Positions 39,547 through 51,418 are shown, counted from the first letter of the stretch. The stretch: 64,000 nt of DNA from Tubulanus polymorphus (GCF_964204645.1 NC_134033.1:13086155-13150154), one strand, 5' to 3'. Notes: a model not told the origin generated them from the sequence alone. Numbers and translations: made by a program.

Positions 39547-39807
39547 TCTCACTGCGTCTTCTTCGCGTTGTCTGCGTTAAGAATCAATAGGAATTCGTAG
39601 CTGATTTTAGATTACAATTGACGCCGCGAGCGCCGGCTTTTTCGTTGTTTCCTTCGTATAACACCGCGAAAAAAAATTACCGTTTTACGGCATAAGTAGC
39701 AGCATCCCCGCGGCACGCGTATATAACACGTAGCTGCGGCGTATTAATACTCGGTATCTATCATAATATCATAGCTTCACTTATTCACAAATCAATAAAA
39801 ATACAGA

Positions 39808-39909
39808 TAGCTTTAATATATATATATATATTAAAGCTAAGATATCGGTCGGTATCTGTCTGAAAATATATATATAATATTTTCAGACAGATACCGACCG
39901 ATATCTTAG

Positions 39910-39944
<35 letters not shown>

Positions 39945-39974
39945 CTAAGATAACGGTCGGTATCTGTCTGAAAA
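39808..39974. repeat. palindrome cluster
   Basis: 39808-39839 is a perfect 32-bp palindrome, TAGCTTTAA with an AT core. It overlaps a perfect 35-bp inverted repeat (39835-39869 and 39877-39911) with a 7-nt AT loop. After a TA run comes a third copy of the arm (39943-39974), with one substitution. The arm contains CGGTCGGTATCTGTCTGAAA. Confidence 0.95.
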
Positions 39975-41139
39975 GTAATTTTAAAGTAAGATTGTTTCGT
40001 TGATTTATCTTCGTAGCGAGCAGTCGGCGGTTCATAGACGGGTTTTAAAAAGGTTTAGTATTATAGTCTTAGTACTTATCTCTGAGTCAAAGATTTGGAA
40101 AATCCTCGCAAAAATGTGAACCCTCCGCTTGAACTCGATGTCGATGACGAAGATTAAGCAAGAAATTATGGGCTGGAATTTTGCGCTTTCAGAATTGCCC
40201 TCGTCTCTGTTCAAGGAGCTGTTAATTAAGTTGTATATGTAAACTTGTAGTTCCCAGAGGCGAGTCAGCCATCTTAACATATATCAAATACTCAATTCAG
40301 TCTATATTAGACTAATCGTGATCTCAATGTTTTTATGTATAACACAGTGACTTACAGTGACTTAAACCACTCAACCACTCGAGGCAATTATAGTAGATTT
40401 GAGGGTTCTTTCGCGCAAATAGCTGCGTTAGTAGAGACTGAGAAGAGCCGTTTACTCGTGTGTCTCGAGGATTCAGACTCAGTAGATGAGTGACCAGTGG
40501 CTTAAAAACACTCAGGATAAGTAGGTTTGAGGGTTGTTTTGCTAATTATGTAATTGCTACATCGTCGAAAGGCCGCTGCTTAGTTAGTCCCTGAGAGTAG
40601 AGAACCAGTACCATAAGCGAGGGTATGTACGATATCTTCGGGCAAACTGGAAGTGTGGTTGAAATTAATTCGGACTGGCTCATCACGCTGGCCTCATCTG
40701 TTGCATCCACGGGTCTATTCATGCTTTGATTAATTGCGATATTTTTCATCTCGGCGATCCCGGGCACTGCGACCGCCGCCAACGCCGCGACGCCGCCACC
40801 GCCGTCAATGGCTGAATAGACCGCGACGACAATAACCGTTTGTGAATAGGAGAATTGTGCTCGTCGCGCGGACAGTAGTAATTAGTCAGTAGTAGACCGA
40901 GAGAGAGAGACAGAGACAGAAAGATGAGGTTTTAGAAGTTAATTAGCGACTGTGCTAATGGGCAGCAGTAGCCAAACCACTAGAACTATACACAAGACTA
41001 CACGAGCCAAGAGACTCTAGAATGCTGGCTGTTTGCACCCAGGACCCTGGTTCAACTGGTCTAGATTGAGTTTGAGTTAGAATCAGTTGAAGCAAAGCCT
41101 TGTTGTAAACCAGATGTCGCTGATCAGTAAAACTCTTTC

Positions 41140-41286
41140 AGTGGAACCTCATTACAACAAACTTATTCAATTTGTTTGTTATATCCAGTATAAGATTATA
41201 GAAATCTTCCTATTTTGGACAATATTCTAGGTTTGTGATAACCGTTAAATCGTTTTATCCAAGTTAGTTATAATGAGGTTCCACTG
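41140..41286. mobile_element. 147-bp MITE with CAGTGGAACCTCATTA ends
   Basis: Terminal inverted repeats CAGTGGAACCTCATTACAAC and the reverse complement of CAGTGGAACCTCATTATAAC differ at one base. Ends of this kind (CAGT-GAACCTC) are typical of pogo/Tigger-like Tc1-mariner elements. A TA target duplication is not visible at the edges. Noncoding. Confidence 0.7.
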
Positions 41287-42984
41287 CAGCTTCACTTGGC
41301 AAAAGAATCCTTTACTCATTTACCTGATGAAGCTATTATACATAAGTTACAAAAACTGATTCTCTAATCAAATCAAGTAAACCTTCAAAGGACTGTTTGT
41401 CTTAATGTTTTACACAGTTTAAATCAGGGCCGTTTCAATAGTTTTTACTCTAGATTTTTTATCAAGCCGGGTTCGTCGGGGTCGTTCAGTCAGTAGCTTT
41501 GCTCTAAAGAAGTTTTACTGTTTGATATGGCTGTAAAAAATTGATTAAAGTAACTATCAATGTTGTAAATGCGCGTTGTTGACGTGAGTAGAACAAGCTC
41601 CGAGGGGGCGTCCGTTGAAGCGGCTTATTGCGCCGATGGTAGTTTTTGAAGCGAAGTTAAATAATTGATATTGAAGCGTAGGAGTTCTGCGGAAGCTGGG
41701 TCGTGTTACCATTCAGATATCAAGCCAAGATGGAGATATAGAACAAAGGAAAGTGAGAGGAAGGGGGATGTTGATGGAACGGGCTCGCAATGCGGGACAA
41801 CCAACGCTACTGTGGCAATCGAAGATTACAGCAAGTGAGGATCCACCAGGTGTCGCTAGTAGTTATTCTGGTCTCCCATGTTCGATTTCTTCGTTCAGTT
41901 ATATCAAAGTTTCTAAACGGTTTAAATTTGGATTGTTTTGCGCGATGTTCAGTTAAGTAGGATACAATCAAAATCTAAGACTGAGTGCTGAGGTATCGTT
42001 ATCATCATCGTTATAAGTCAATGTTTTTACTCAAAAGTACGACACAAAAATACGGTCATTATTACATGAAAGAAAAAGTTAAAAGTAAGTACTTCTACAC
42101 TCTATGAAGCGTAGAAAAGAAATAGAACAAAAAGTGACCTCAAGGTATTGCAGTTCGTTACTCGGAAGGAGAGAAAAGTAAATTCTTGACTTTATTTCGT
42201 CTCTTTTTCGCCGGTGTATTTGTCGTCGGTCGTTCGTGTGTCGGGGATATTTCCAGGAATCTCGTCGAGATTTCAATATCGATGTTGTACACGCGCCTTC
42301 GTTCGCTCGCTCGCGGATCCTCGGCTGCTGTAGAAAACATGTTTCCGATTGCGCGACGAAATGCGAAATACTTGTACATCTATTATTCATCGCCTCGATG
42401 AGTTGGTTTTTGTGTTCTTGAAATCTGATCCGAAATTTAAGACATAATTTCAATATTTCGCCGGAACGCGTCGTATCTGCTTCAGTCCAATCGTTTTTGT
42501 TTCGTTGACAATCGTGTCATTTGATCACGACGAATAAAAACGTAACGCGAGCGGTCCGAAGAAATCCACAACGGACAACTTCTTTCATCGGGGTTTCAAT
42601 TACTACTTTCATTGGGGGGGGGGGGTTAAATTACTGCCTGTAAGAATGAATACATTTCAGCAATAGTTGATACAGTAAAAGAGACCTCTGACTACTATTT
42701 CAGAATAGTTTCTACCCTTTAAAACCTCAACTACTCCCGAAAATATCAAAGTATAGTGTCAAATTCAGAATAATTTCTGGTTAATTTTCGATTAAACTAC
42801 TATTTTTAATGTGAAAATACTCTAAAAATTTGGTGCGAGCAGTAAAAGATATCAGGTACCCAGGTCAAGAGTAAAACCTCTCCGTTGTGAATGCTTGTGT
42901 AACCGAGCATAGAAAGTGACTCCAAAATCTGTTTACTAGTTAGTATTGGAGGTGTACATGTACAGCTTTGCTGCTCAACCACCA

Positions 42985-43147
42985 GGGCCCGGTTTCATAG
43001 ACTGAGTATCAAGAATATCCCTCGGGGTTAAATCCTCAATCTGGATGACAACCGTTGTAGTAACAATGAGAAACCATGGTTATAACTGATGAATTTCAAA
43101 ATGATCCCAGGGACTATCTTTCTTCCACATCTATGAAACCCAGCCCA
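42985..43147. mobile_element. diverged GGGCCCGGTTTC element
   Basis: Ends GGGCCCGGTTTCATAGA and TCTATGAAACCCAGCCC are inverted. The interior differs from the other family members, so it may be a sister family sharing ends. Confidence 0.55.
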
Positions 43148-43185
43148 GTGTTTTGGTGGAAGGGGAATCAATCAGCCTTGGTTTC

Positions 43186-43382
43186 TAAAGCCCAACGCAC
43201 ACAGCAAAACATGTGTTTCACCGAAACAGAAAACATGTTTTTCAGAAAACGTTTTTTGCTTGTGAAAAACGTTTTTCAGTTCGGCCTGTTTTGCCTCCCC
43301 CGCACACGGCATAACAAGAACATCGAAAACGTTTTTTCACGTGGAAAAAACATTTTTCGGTGCCGTGTGCGTTGGGCTTAAG
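43186..43382. mobile_element. TAA-flanked MITE with AGCCCAACGCACAC ends
   Basis: It runs TAA, AGCCCAACGCACACAGC ... GCCGTGTGCGTTGGGCT, TAA. The terminal repeat is about 17 bp with one mismatch. A three-base TAA duplication fits PIF/Harbinger-type elements (inference). The interior is rich in AAAACGTTTTT and AAACATGTTTT words. Noncoding. Confidence 0.75.
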
Positions 43383-44129
43383 ATAGCGTAATAGTGATGA
43401 TATGTTTGCTGTGATAATGACGACCTTCTCTTCTAAAGATACGAATATATTCTGATTAGCTATATAAAACACTCCTCAGGAATGGAGACTCTACTGCAGT
43501 CTACCACTACGTCGATCGTGGATTCCACCTGTGGCATGCGAGGATCCATCGGCTTAGACATGTTCGACTATTCCGTTTAATTATGATCCTCGTCGCAGTC
43601 GGAAAAAATGAACTTTCAAGAAATTTGATTCGAACGTGACAGGAACGTCGCTACTGAATTCATGATTCAGGGGTTTATGGATGTCGGACGTCGGGATCGT
43701 CGCCTCGAGGACTGAAAAAATGAACGACGCCGCGTAAATCCGCTCGCACAGACCTGCAGCGAGTAGTAGACAGAATCGAGACACCGACGACGAAAAAAAC
43801 TCGGGAAAAGTGGAACGCACAGCAGAAATAAATCGGTCGCGCCGATGACTGCTTTTTACCGAAAACAAAAAACAAGATTCGTATACTTAAGACTTAAGAC
43901 TTTCTTTTTACTGAAATACCGATTCATCGCTGAAATTCTATGATTCGCTTGAATCTCTACTGATTCGCTGCTGAAATTCTATGATTCATTGCTGAATCTG
44001 TACAGATTCGCTGTTGAAATCATACGTAGAAAACATAGCTGCCTCCATTACTTCCATATATGGCATCGTCATCATACTGACCCAATTCATTAACACTAAT
44101 TGCCAATTAGTTTGATGTCGACATTGAAT

Positions 44130-44430
44130 CAGTGATGTCATTGGGGGATCTAGTGTAGTTAGATGACATCAGGCAGGTCTTTTAGGCAGCCATCCGTTGA
44201 TTGATGCGCTATCATAGGGGATTTGAGCGGGCGGCCATTTTATTAAAGGCAATCTTTGATGATGTCAGTAGTGTATTCATACATACATGTCTACTCATCA
44301 ACCCGATGATGTCATAGGGAGGTTTGCAGAGGCAGCCATTTTCTGTTACAGGCTGTCTAAGCAAACATCAATGACATCAGGATATTCATAACTATGTCAT
44401 AGGGAGATTGATGGAGGCAGCCATCTTTTC
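44130..44430. repeat. degenerate repeat with GATGTCATAGGG and GGCAGCCAT words
   Basis: About four loose copies of ATGACATCA/GATGTCATAGGGAGGTTT...GGCAGCCATTTT, spaced 60-80 bp, lying about 300 bp inside the receptor intron from exon 1. Confidence 0.6.
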
Positions 44431-44542
44431 CGGTCTATGGAGGTCTTGCGCGAGACGTCATTGAGTTTTCTGCCAAGGACACTCGCCATACGTAACGAAC
44501 ATCGGGATAATCAGGAGATTTATAAAATCTAAACGGTTTCAT

Positions 44543-44613
44543 TCGAAAATGGAACGGACCACCTTAGAATGCGCTTTGCGGTAGTCCGTTCTAAAATTGA
44601 ACAGACTGAATTC
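44543..44613. repeat. short foldback repeat GAACGGAC
   Basis: Left TTCGAAAATGGAACGGACCA and right GTAGTCCGTTCTAAAATTGAA are roughly inverted. A related pair with AATTTAGAACGGACC and AATTGGAACGGACTAA lies at about 52965-53120. Confidence 0.5.
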
Positions 44614-44742
44614 GAGTGGAGTCAATTTAAAGCATCTTAGATAATGTACGTTTAACGGTCAGTATGGCGTAAGTCACATGGATAAAGCGAATGACCGCCG
44701 GCGAGATCTCTATAGTAATGTTAGTATAATGTGTGTGCTTAC

Positions 44743-45538
44743 CTGCGATTTCGTTCACAATACTTAACGGCATTACGAGCATGTTCACCATTAGATCCGC
44801 AATCGCCAGCGACATCAGGAAATAGTTAGTGATATTTTGTAGTTTGCGTTCGACGGTGATCGCGCGACACACGAGTATGTTACCGACGATACCGCACAAC
44901 GCGATCAACGACAACAGTAACATATACCAGTTCGTCTGATAGGTGGCGCTAGCGGTCGTTTTGGCGGCGCGGAACAGGCCGTCGGTGCCGCCGCCGCCGG
45001 TCGACGTATCGTTTAACAGCGAAACGTTGAACAACGATTCGTTAAAAAGTTCCAAACAAAATAATCCATCACAGCTGCTATTGTATGGAGGGAAGGACTG
45101 ATAGCGTTGCGGATTTTTGACGCCGTCTCGTTCGCCGCTCGCCGGTTCGAGCGCCGCCTGGTGGTGGTAGTTGATGAAACCGGAGCGTTGTTGGCGCGCG
45201 TAGTACGGCGCGGCATCGAGTTCGCGAGACGACGACGACGCCAGCGCGTACTCGGGCGCGATGCCGCGCGGTATGAAACTCGTCGTGTTGTTATCCATTC
45301 GTTCGTCGTGCGACGCGGGGGGTGAAAATGATATTTCGGATTTGAGCGCGGTTTTTTCGGCAGTCGACGCGAGTCGGTTCTTATTTTCATAATTCAGTGA
45401 CTCATGTCGTTCGTCGTTGTCATGGTCGTTGCCGGGTCGCGGAAGATGATGGGTACGGATTGTTGATTCGTCGCCGGGCTGACCGTCATCGACCCGCTCG
45501 CGACGTCCGTCTCGACGAAACGCTGATTCTACCTTCAT
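44743..45538 (-). CDS. 5-HT2: 5-HT2-like serotonin receptor, coding exon 1 (N-terminus, TM1, TM2)
   Basis: This exon encodes residues 1-265 and the first base of codon 266 of a class A amine receptor at the plasma membrane. Residues 1-203 are a long, polar, presumably extracellular N-terminus with no obvious signal peptide. It has N-glycosylation sequons at N83, N84, N153, N166, N171 and N176. TM1 spans about 204-226 (GN at 219-220). TM2 spans about 238-260 and contains LAIAD with the conserved Asp248. The exon ends ...GCAG with donor GTAAGC at 44742; the frame reads on into intron after EIAG and has lost receptor similarity there. The start at 45538 is the first in-frame ATG after a TAA at 45580-45578. 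Met81 is an alternative start, and an upstream coding exon cannot be excluded. The match to protostome 5-HT2 receptors is strongest from TM1 onward; that assignment is from family knowledge, not a search. Confidence 0.85.
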
Positions 45539-46486
45539 CGTAAGAACATTTTTTCCGCGTCGATTGTTCCATGAGGTTTATTCCTATACACGAGCGACAC
45601 GGTATGATAATAACCATTAGCCTATATAGCAGCCATCTTTAAAAACTTCGATATTGAATATATATTCATCCGAATCGACGTAAACCGAATCTGATTTCGA
45701 TTCCGTGATTTGAAATTTGATCCATGCGTTTTTTGTTAAGTGGACGGCAAAATTCGGCTTAGGACGGCGACCATTCGTAACCGAAGTAAAGATAGTTTCT
45801 ACGATTGGCAAAGTTTGGTCGTTTTTCTCCTCGATTCCTTGTTTTCTTTGGTATTACTGCCGATTCCTATTACAGCGTATTCCTATTTCTCGAAGCTCGT
45901 AAAACCAACAACAAAACATCGGAAATCATTCCGCCCGGACTTTCGTAATAAAAATATTCACCATTCGAAAAATCGACGATTAAACGTGTTTAGTAATTCG
46001 ATGAATTAGGACTCGGTCGGGATATGTCACACGCGCGAGGTCATCACATCCGAATGGCAGACGTCGATATGCGTGTAGACAGTCGCGTCGTCGTTACTGC
46101 AGGAATGTGCGCTCACTCTCACCGCTCTCTCTCTCGCTCTCTCTTCATTCAAATCAACTCTCAGTTGTTTCTCCGTCGTCGCGCACAAACCTATTACCGA
46201 CAGGAAATCCTGCAAATACACGTGGAAAAAAAATTTGATTAATAATGCGCGGGATTGGCATCTGCGAACAACACCTTCAGTCCTATAACGTAGGCTCTTT
46301 CGTTGATTGAAATTGGCTTTACACTTTCGCCCTTCCTATTCAAAAAAATGGTGACAATTTACTTTCTCTCTAACAGATTACGTGTGCAGTTGCCCCTTAT
46401 AATGTTTGTTGATTTGTTTAGAGGATAGCAGGTCTGTATGTTTCATAAAGTGCAGGACCCAGTTAAGGGATATTGTCTGGGGTTAC
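45539..46486. other. 5' flank of the receptor gene
   Basis: This stretch is upstream of the receptor start on minus. It is moderately CpG-rich, with no recognisable coding sequence. A TATA-like GCTATATAGGC on minus lies near 45632-45622, about 90 bp upstream of the start codon, but TATA words are common in this AT-rich DNA. A CT-rich run lies near 46122-46145. Confidence 0.4.
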
Positions 46487-46782
46487 TTAACCCTTTCAGT
46501 GCTGACTAATCAATACCCTATAGTGCTGAAGATAATTTGAAAATTTTTTAAAATTCCAGCCTAGTGTGTTGAATAACGGGAATACCACTATAGTGCATCT
46601 ACACCGCGGCGCGGTGTATCGTTAGTTACTAGTATTTCACTATGTTTGACAGGTGCTGCCATTATCCAAGAGAGATAATCACTAATTAATAATTACATCA
46701 ATACACCCCAGTGCGGTGTACTAGCAAAATCTATCACTGATTTATACACCGCACTGTGGTGTAGACGCACTGAAAAGGTTAA
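46487..46782 (-). mobile_element. TTAA-flanked MITE with three palindromes, copy B
   Basis: TTAACCCTTTCAGTG ... CACTGAAAAGGTTAA, 296 bp, inverted relative to copy A. Palindromes lie at 46745-46763, 46702-46720 and 46600-46618. The last is a perfect TACACCGCGGCGCGGTGTA. Confidence 0.8.
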
Positions 46783-47524
46783 GGCGGCCTTAGTTTTATT
46801 GTTGTGCATTTCGTTTCTCTGATGATGAAGTTTAATCAAAACTTTGAAACTATCAAATGAAATGACCCAAGTTTCACTGGAGGTTTTATCTCTGTGACTT
46901 TATCTGTAATCATTTTCCGATGGTTTAACCTAGATTTGAATATGTAAATGCAGTGGCTATTGAACCTTGTTGCCATGATGAAACCTTTGCATTAAACACT
47001 TTTAATCCAATTAGGTTAGTTCGAATAGTTCATCGGTTTTTCATCGATATATCGTTCAAATCTTGGTGGTGATGGAGATTTCGGTTGAATGCCCCGAGCA
47101 GTGCTTATAGGGTTAGTTCTGCTATTTCTGAGCGTAGTTCAATATTTGCCAGCATATATACTTTTAATACCCAGTACGAAATGAGGAGCTATTTGACCTA
47201 ATATTTTTGATTTTATGAACCGACGTCTTTAGAACATCAAACGTCTTATCGTTGTATATGAGGTTTCATCTTCTACATTGAATAACAATGGTTTATTTCG
47301 TCGTGACTTCAAAGCGTTGAACGCCCGTCGGCAGCAGCAGCGACAGCCGCAGCGCGCCTGTTACAACTGCTCGAGATTTCGTTCGATCGATGTCACTGCG
47401 TCGTCGTCGTCGACGACGAAGACAAAATGTTTCTTATTTGATCGCAGACGTTCGCGACGTTATACGACATCATGAGCGGAGAATCGATCGGAAAATTGAG
47501 AGGAAAAGAGGGAGGGTTTACCCA
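46783..47524. other. unassigned sequence
   Basis: No gene is recognised. A CAG-rich stretch at 47330-47355 and a GTCGTC/GACGAC inverted triplet run at 47399-47421 occur in a 65-codon open frame that lacks known domains. Confidence 0.5.
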
Positions 47525-47800
47525 TCTAAAACTACATTCTCCGCTGCGTAGAAACTGTTTATACCTCACTATACATCCCTGAAAAAGTTTTCAATTTGTG
47601 ACTCCTTTACATCTCTGAAAGTATGTCCCCTGCCTCACAGAAATGGTTAGCACTTCCCTACATCCCAGAAACTGTTTTCATTGATTTCCTTAAAACTGGG
47701 TTTATGCTTCTTTGCCTCCCTAAAACTGGGTTTGTACCTTTTTAACTGCCTCAAAACGGGGTCTATCCCTCATTTTTCACTAAAACTCGGTTGATACTGT
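47525..47800 (+). repeat. degenerate 40-bp tandem repeat with AAAACTGGGTTT words
   Basis: Six to seven loose copies of CCCT(A/G)AAACTGGGTTT ... TACCTC, with the best conserved copies at 47690-47765. Confidence 0.6.
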
Positions 47801-49022
47801 TGTGTAGGACCGAGGTCCTACGAAGCATCCGTGAATAGCTTCTCGTAGTTTCATCAATCTACGATCAATACACGTCTTTATTTGTATCTCAGTTCGTCCC
47901 CTTCAGCCGGAGAAGAGATATCGGAATCTTTTTATCCGACATCTTACTATCATTCATTTTTACTTGACCAATACTGAATATATTCCGATAAACGTTATAT
48001 CTCGCTTGTCTCCCTCTCCTTCAGACATTGATTTTTGTCTATGCTAACACTTCTAGCGTTTCATATCGCGGTGGCCAGATAACGTTATTACTAAAAAGCA
48101 CTGCGGCTCTTGTGTCAAGTCAGATTTTAGTATCAGCTTCGTGGAAATTGCGTCCCAAAAGTTCTGGGTTTATATCTGGCTTTATTAACACGTTCAGTAC
48201 CTCTCCACCGCAGTACGGTATTTTGATTGGAGGGTCATTATTGTTACTAAGTCTAAAAACGGTGTTAAATGGTAAGACTGTTCTGAAGTTGATCGATCGG
48301 TACTATGTTGGCCCTAGACTAGTCTTGATTCTAAACTAAGATTCTGAGACTTGCCTGAGAATCCCCACTGGCTGAAGATTTGTCTTGTAGAGTTTATATT
48401 GGAAACGAAATCTGAAGAGTTGAATATTGACAAGATATCAGGTATTGGCGTTAACCGGCAATTATTATTAGTTATTTGTTTATGAAGTGTTCAGATCAAC
48501 CTTGATAAGACCCGTCGCAGGTATTCGTCTATATTTGGAACTTCTCAACAGTTTTCATTTCTGATTTGAAGTGAAAATAAAATCGTGACGTCATTCGGTA
48601 AGAAGTTAACGACGTCATGAAGTTTCTTCTCGAGTAACTAGCTTTGTTAACGTCAGACGAGCTGAGTCTGTGTGAATGATGAGATTTATATTCTTATGCT
48701 AAAGGAACATTGATATATTCATCCAATCACGTCGATTTTAATTTACTGCCTGATTTACGATTTTGCGGGCACACTTTAAGCGAGAGGTACAATATTTGGT
48801 GAGTAGATCCTGTAGATAGCGCATGTACGACATCTGTGCGCACCTGTTGATAGACCCGGGGAGGGGGGGCAAGGCAGTAGGCCTAGCTGCAACTGAAATT
48901 GAATGATTTTGACTAAAGGCCTCGTATAAAGATATAAGTGAATGCTGCCAGGAGTGAGTGTGGGGAAGTGGAACTTACTTACAAAGCACTTGCTTTAGAA
49001 TACCTGAGTGCAGAGAAGAGCA
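47801..49022. other. unassigned sequence
   Basis: No gene is recognised. A fragment at about 48184-48222 (CACGTTCAGTACCTCTCCACC then GCAGTACGGTA) resembles the left end of the TTAA-flanked family. A TGACGTCA word occurs at 48586-48593. Confidence 0.4.
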
Positions 49023-49178
49023 TAGCCCAGCGCAGGGCAACACAGAAACGTGGAAATATATAATTGATCTTGAAAACATTGTTTCCCAAAACATGTTTCT
49101 TGTTTCTCGTACACACATATGACACAGGGAAACGCTCGGAAACATGTTCCTCACTTCTGTTTCAGTGGGCTTTAGATG
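49023..49178. mobile_element. diverged AGCCCAACGC-family MITE
   Basis: Edges CATAGCCCAGCGCAGGGCAA and TTTCAGTGGGCTTTA, with internal AAAACATGTTTC words, match the element at 43186 in layout but with many substitutions. Confidence 0.5.
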
Positions 49179-49579
49179 GCCATTTTTCGAGGGACCGCTG
49201 GATTTCTTAATGTGTATGTGGCTGTATTTATTTGGTTCACTAATGATGTCCGCTTGTTTTAGTGCACGTACACTGTATCTCTTCTTATATACAATTTATG
49301 TACTGCGCTGGAACGACTTTGTAATCCCCGGAGGCGAATTCAAAAAGCTCCCTTTTCGCATCACCGGCGCCGCGTCGGTACGTACAACAATATTGATTGC
49401 CGATAAGAATCGATTAGCTGATTTAAAAATATCATTTAATCATAACATGGATCGCATTGTGCGTACGACTACTAATCGGTACAACCTCGGATAAACTTTC
49501 CCAATTAAGTGTGCAGAACGCACGTCTAAAGTGTCAGATGGTCAGTTTGGAGAAAGTTAAGGCGTAGCCAGAGAATATG

Positions 49580-49830
49580 CAACTGTGGAATATATTATAC
49601 AAAGACAAATTCAACCTAAATTGTTGAACTGGGTGCAAGTCAAATCAAACCCATATAACTGCTGAAATGAGTCCAAAGTTGAATTACCCAGTAAACCCAC
49701 ACACACACAACTGTGGAACTGGGTTAAAAGTCACATTAAATCCACACAGCTTTTGAGTACAAAATCAAATTTAGCCCAGACAACTGCAGCGACAATGTCA
49801 TATTGAGCACACATAACCGTTGAACTCTGT
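49580..49830 (+). repeat. cluster of the 40-bp repeat, opposite orientation
   Basis: Several diverged CACAACTGTGGAACTGGGT units, the reverse complement of the arrangement at 25110-25905. Confidence 0.75.
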
Positions 49831-50489
49831 TCATGAACTGATCTTCAGGCAGCTGATTTTCTGTTACCGATAAAAACAGTGAATCACATCAGGGAACGAG
49901 TAACCTTTAATGATATGAATAATGAATCGATGTACTTTTCAAAGATTTCACTATTTGTAGATTCAATCTCCGTCAATCTCTCAGGGATTCAGAGATCGCG
50001 TTTCGAGATTGAGATTGTTAGGAGATCTGAAAAAGAAGGGAGGAAAATAGAAAATGATCTTCAACTCGTTTGATCGATCCGAACGGAACGTTTCTCCACT
50101 CAGTTTTTTCGCCGTCGTCGTCAGCGTTTATTTTAAGCCTATTCTCTCGTCAGTTTGTTTAAGATCGGATTAAACGCGATATGAAATGTAATCCCGCAGC
50201 GCTCCCGCTCATTCGCCCCTCGTAGACATTCGTCCCCGTCGTCGTCGCAAAAATTGTCGTATTTACTTAAAAGATTGCGCCGCGATCAAAATTTAATCCG
50301 TTGTCGTTGCGTCGTTGATTTTTATCGCCTCTCGTTTTTCCGTTCGGATCGGATTTTCAGTCGACGGAGACGAGACGGATTCTCGGCAGCGGATCGAGTT
50401 GGAAAAATGCAGAAAACAGAATATTTATTCATCGTGAAGGGCAGATTCAGAGTGAAATTAAAACCACCTGCAATAACTGTGGTGCACCG

Positions 50490-50880
50490 GTCAATATCGG
50501 TTGTTGTATATACAACTGTGAAACTGAGTCATATTAAACCCACACAACTGTGGAACCGTATCAAGAGCAAATCAAACCCACACTACTGTGGAACTGGGTC
50601 CAGAATCAAATTAAACCCATTCAACTGTGAAACTGGGTGCAGAGTCTAATCAAACCCACAAAACTGTGGAACTGTGTTATATTAAACCCACACAACTGTG
50701 GAACCGTATCAAGAGCAATCAAACCCACACTACTGAGGAACTGGGTCCAGAGTCAAATCAAACCCATTCAACTGTGAAACTGGGTTCAGAGTCAAATCAA
50801 ACCTACACTACTGTGTTCAAGAGTCTAATTAAAACCACACCCCTGTGAAACTGGATCCTGAGTTAAGTTATTCAGTTCAG
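50490..50880 (+). repeat. cluster of the 40-bp repeat, opposite orientation
   Basis: About nine units of AAACCCACACAACTGTGGAA type with moderate divergence. The open frame reading TQLWNRIKS and NQTH words is a by-product. Confidence 0.85.
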
Positions 50881-51418
50881 ATTCACAGTAGGACTGACAG
50901 ATTGTAGAACTGGATCCAGCAAAACAACGAAGAGCATGTTCTCAGTGCCCAATGTAACTACGTAAACGTAGCTCGTGTTTATATTGCTCTGATCTGATTC
51001 CCCACAGTCAGATCTCATGATAGCACATGTCACTGTGATGGATTACTAGTATCTATCTCGACCTGTCGTCTTCGGTGTCCTTTCATGTTGTCATAACGGT
51101 TTGAGCGATTGCGATTCCCGCAAGTAGATTTTTTATGCATTTAGTAGATATTTCTTTCGCTTGTGTAAGTCTAAAATCATCTCCTCTTAACATGTGCGAA
51201 CAAAAATAAATTGAAGCTTCAATCAGCGTTGAATCTAAGCCCTGATTCTTCAGCCACTTTGGCTACTGATCTTGTAGTTGGATATGCTAGCAAACCTTGT
51301 ATTTTGATCCTGAATCTCTGCGTGGTTGTAGTCACGAAACTGTCATTCGAACAGCCAAACTACGGCTTCTAGGTTCTTGCCGAACTTACGAGCCACTTTG
51401 GTCTTAAAAACTATTTGA

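Noticed and set aside
38931-39600. Two plus-strand frames of over 200 codons (PYTSLLP and LPIPLFS repeats)
   Set aside because: Produced by the 21-bp tandem period; the two overlapping frames cannot both be selected, and there is no unique sequence of note.
45622-45632. TATA box of the receptor promoter
   Set aside because: A single TATATA word in AT-rich DNA without an initiator or transcript evidence; mentioned only as a possibility in the flank entry.
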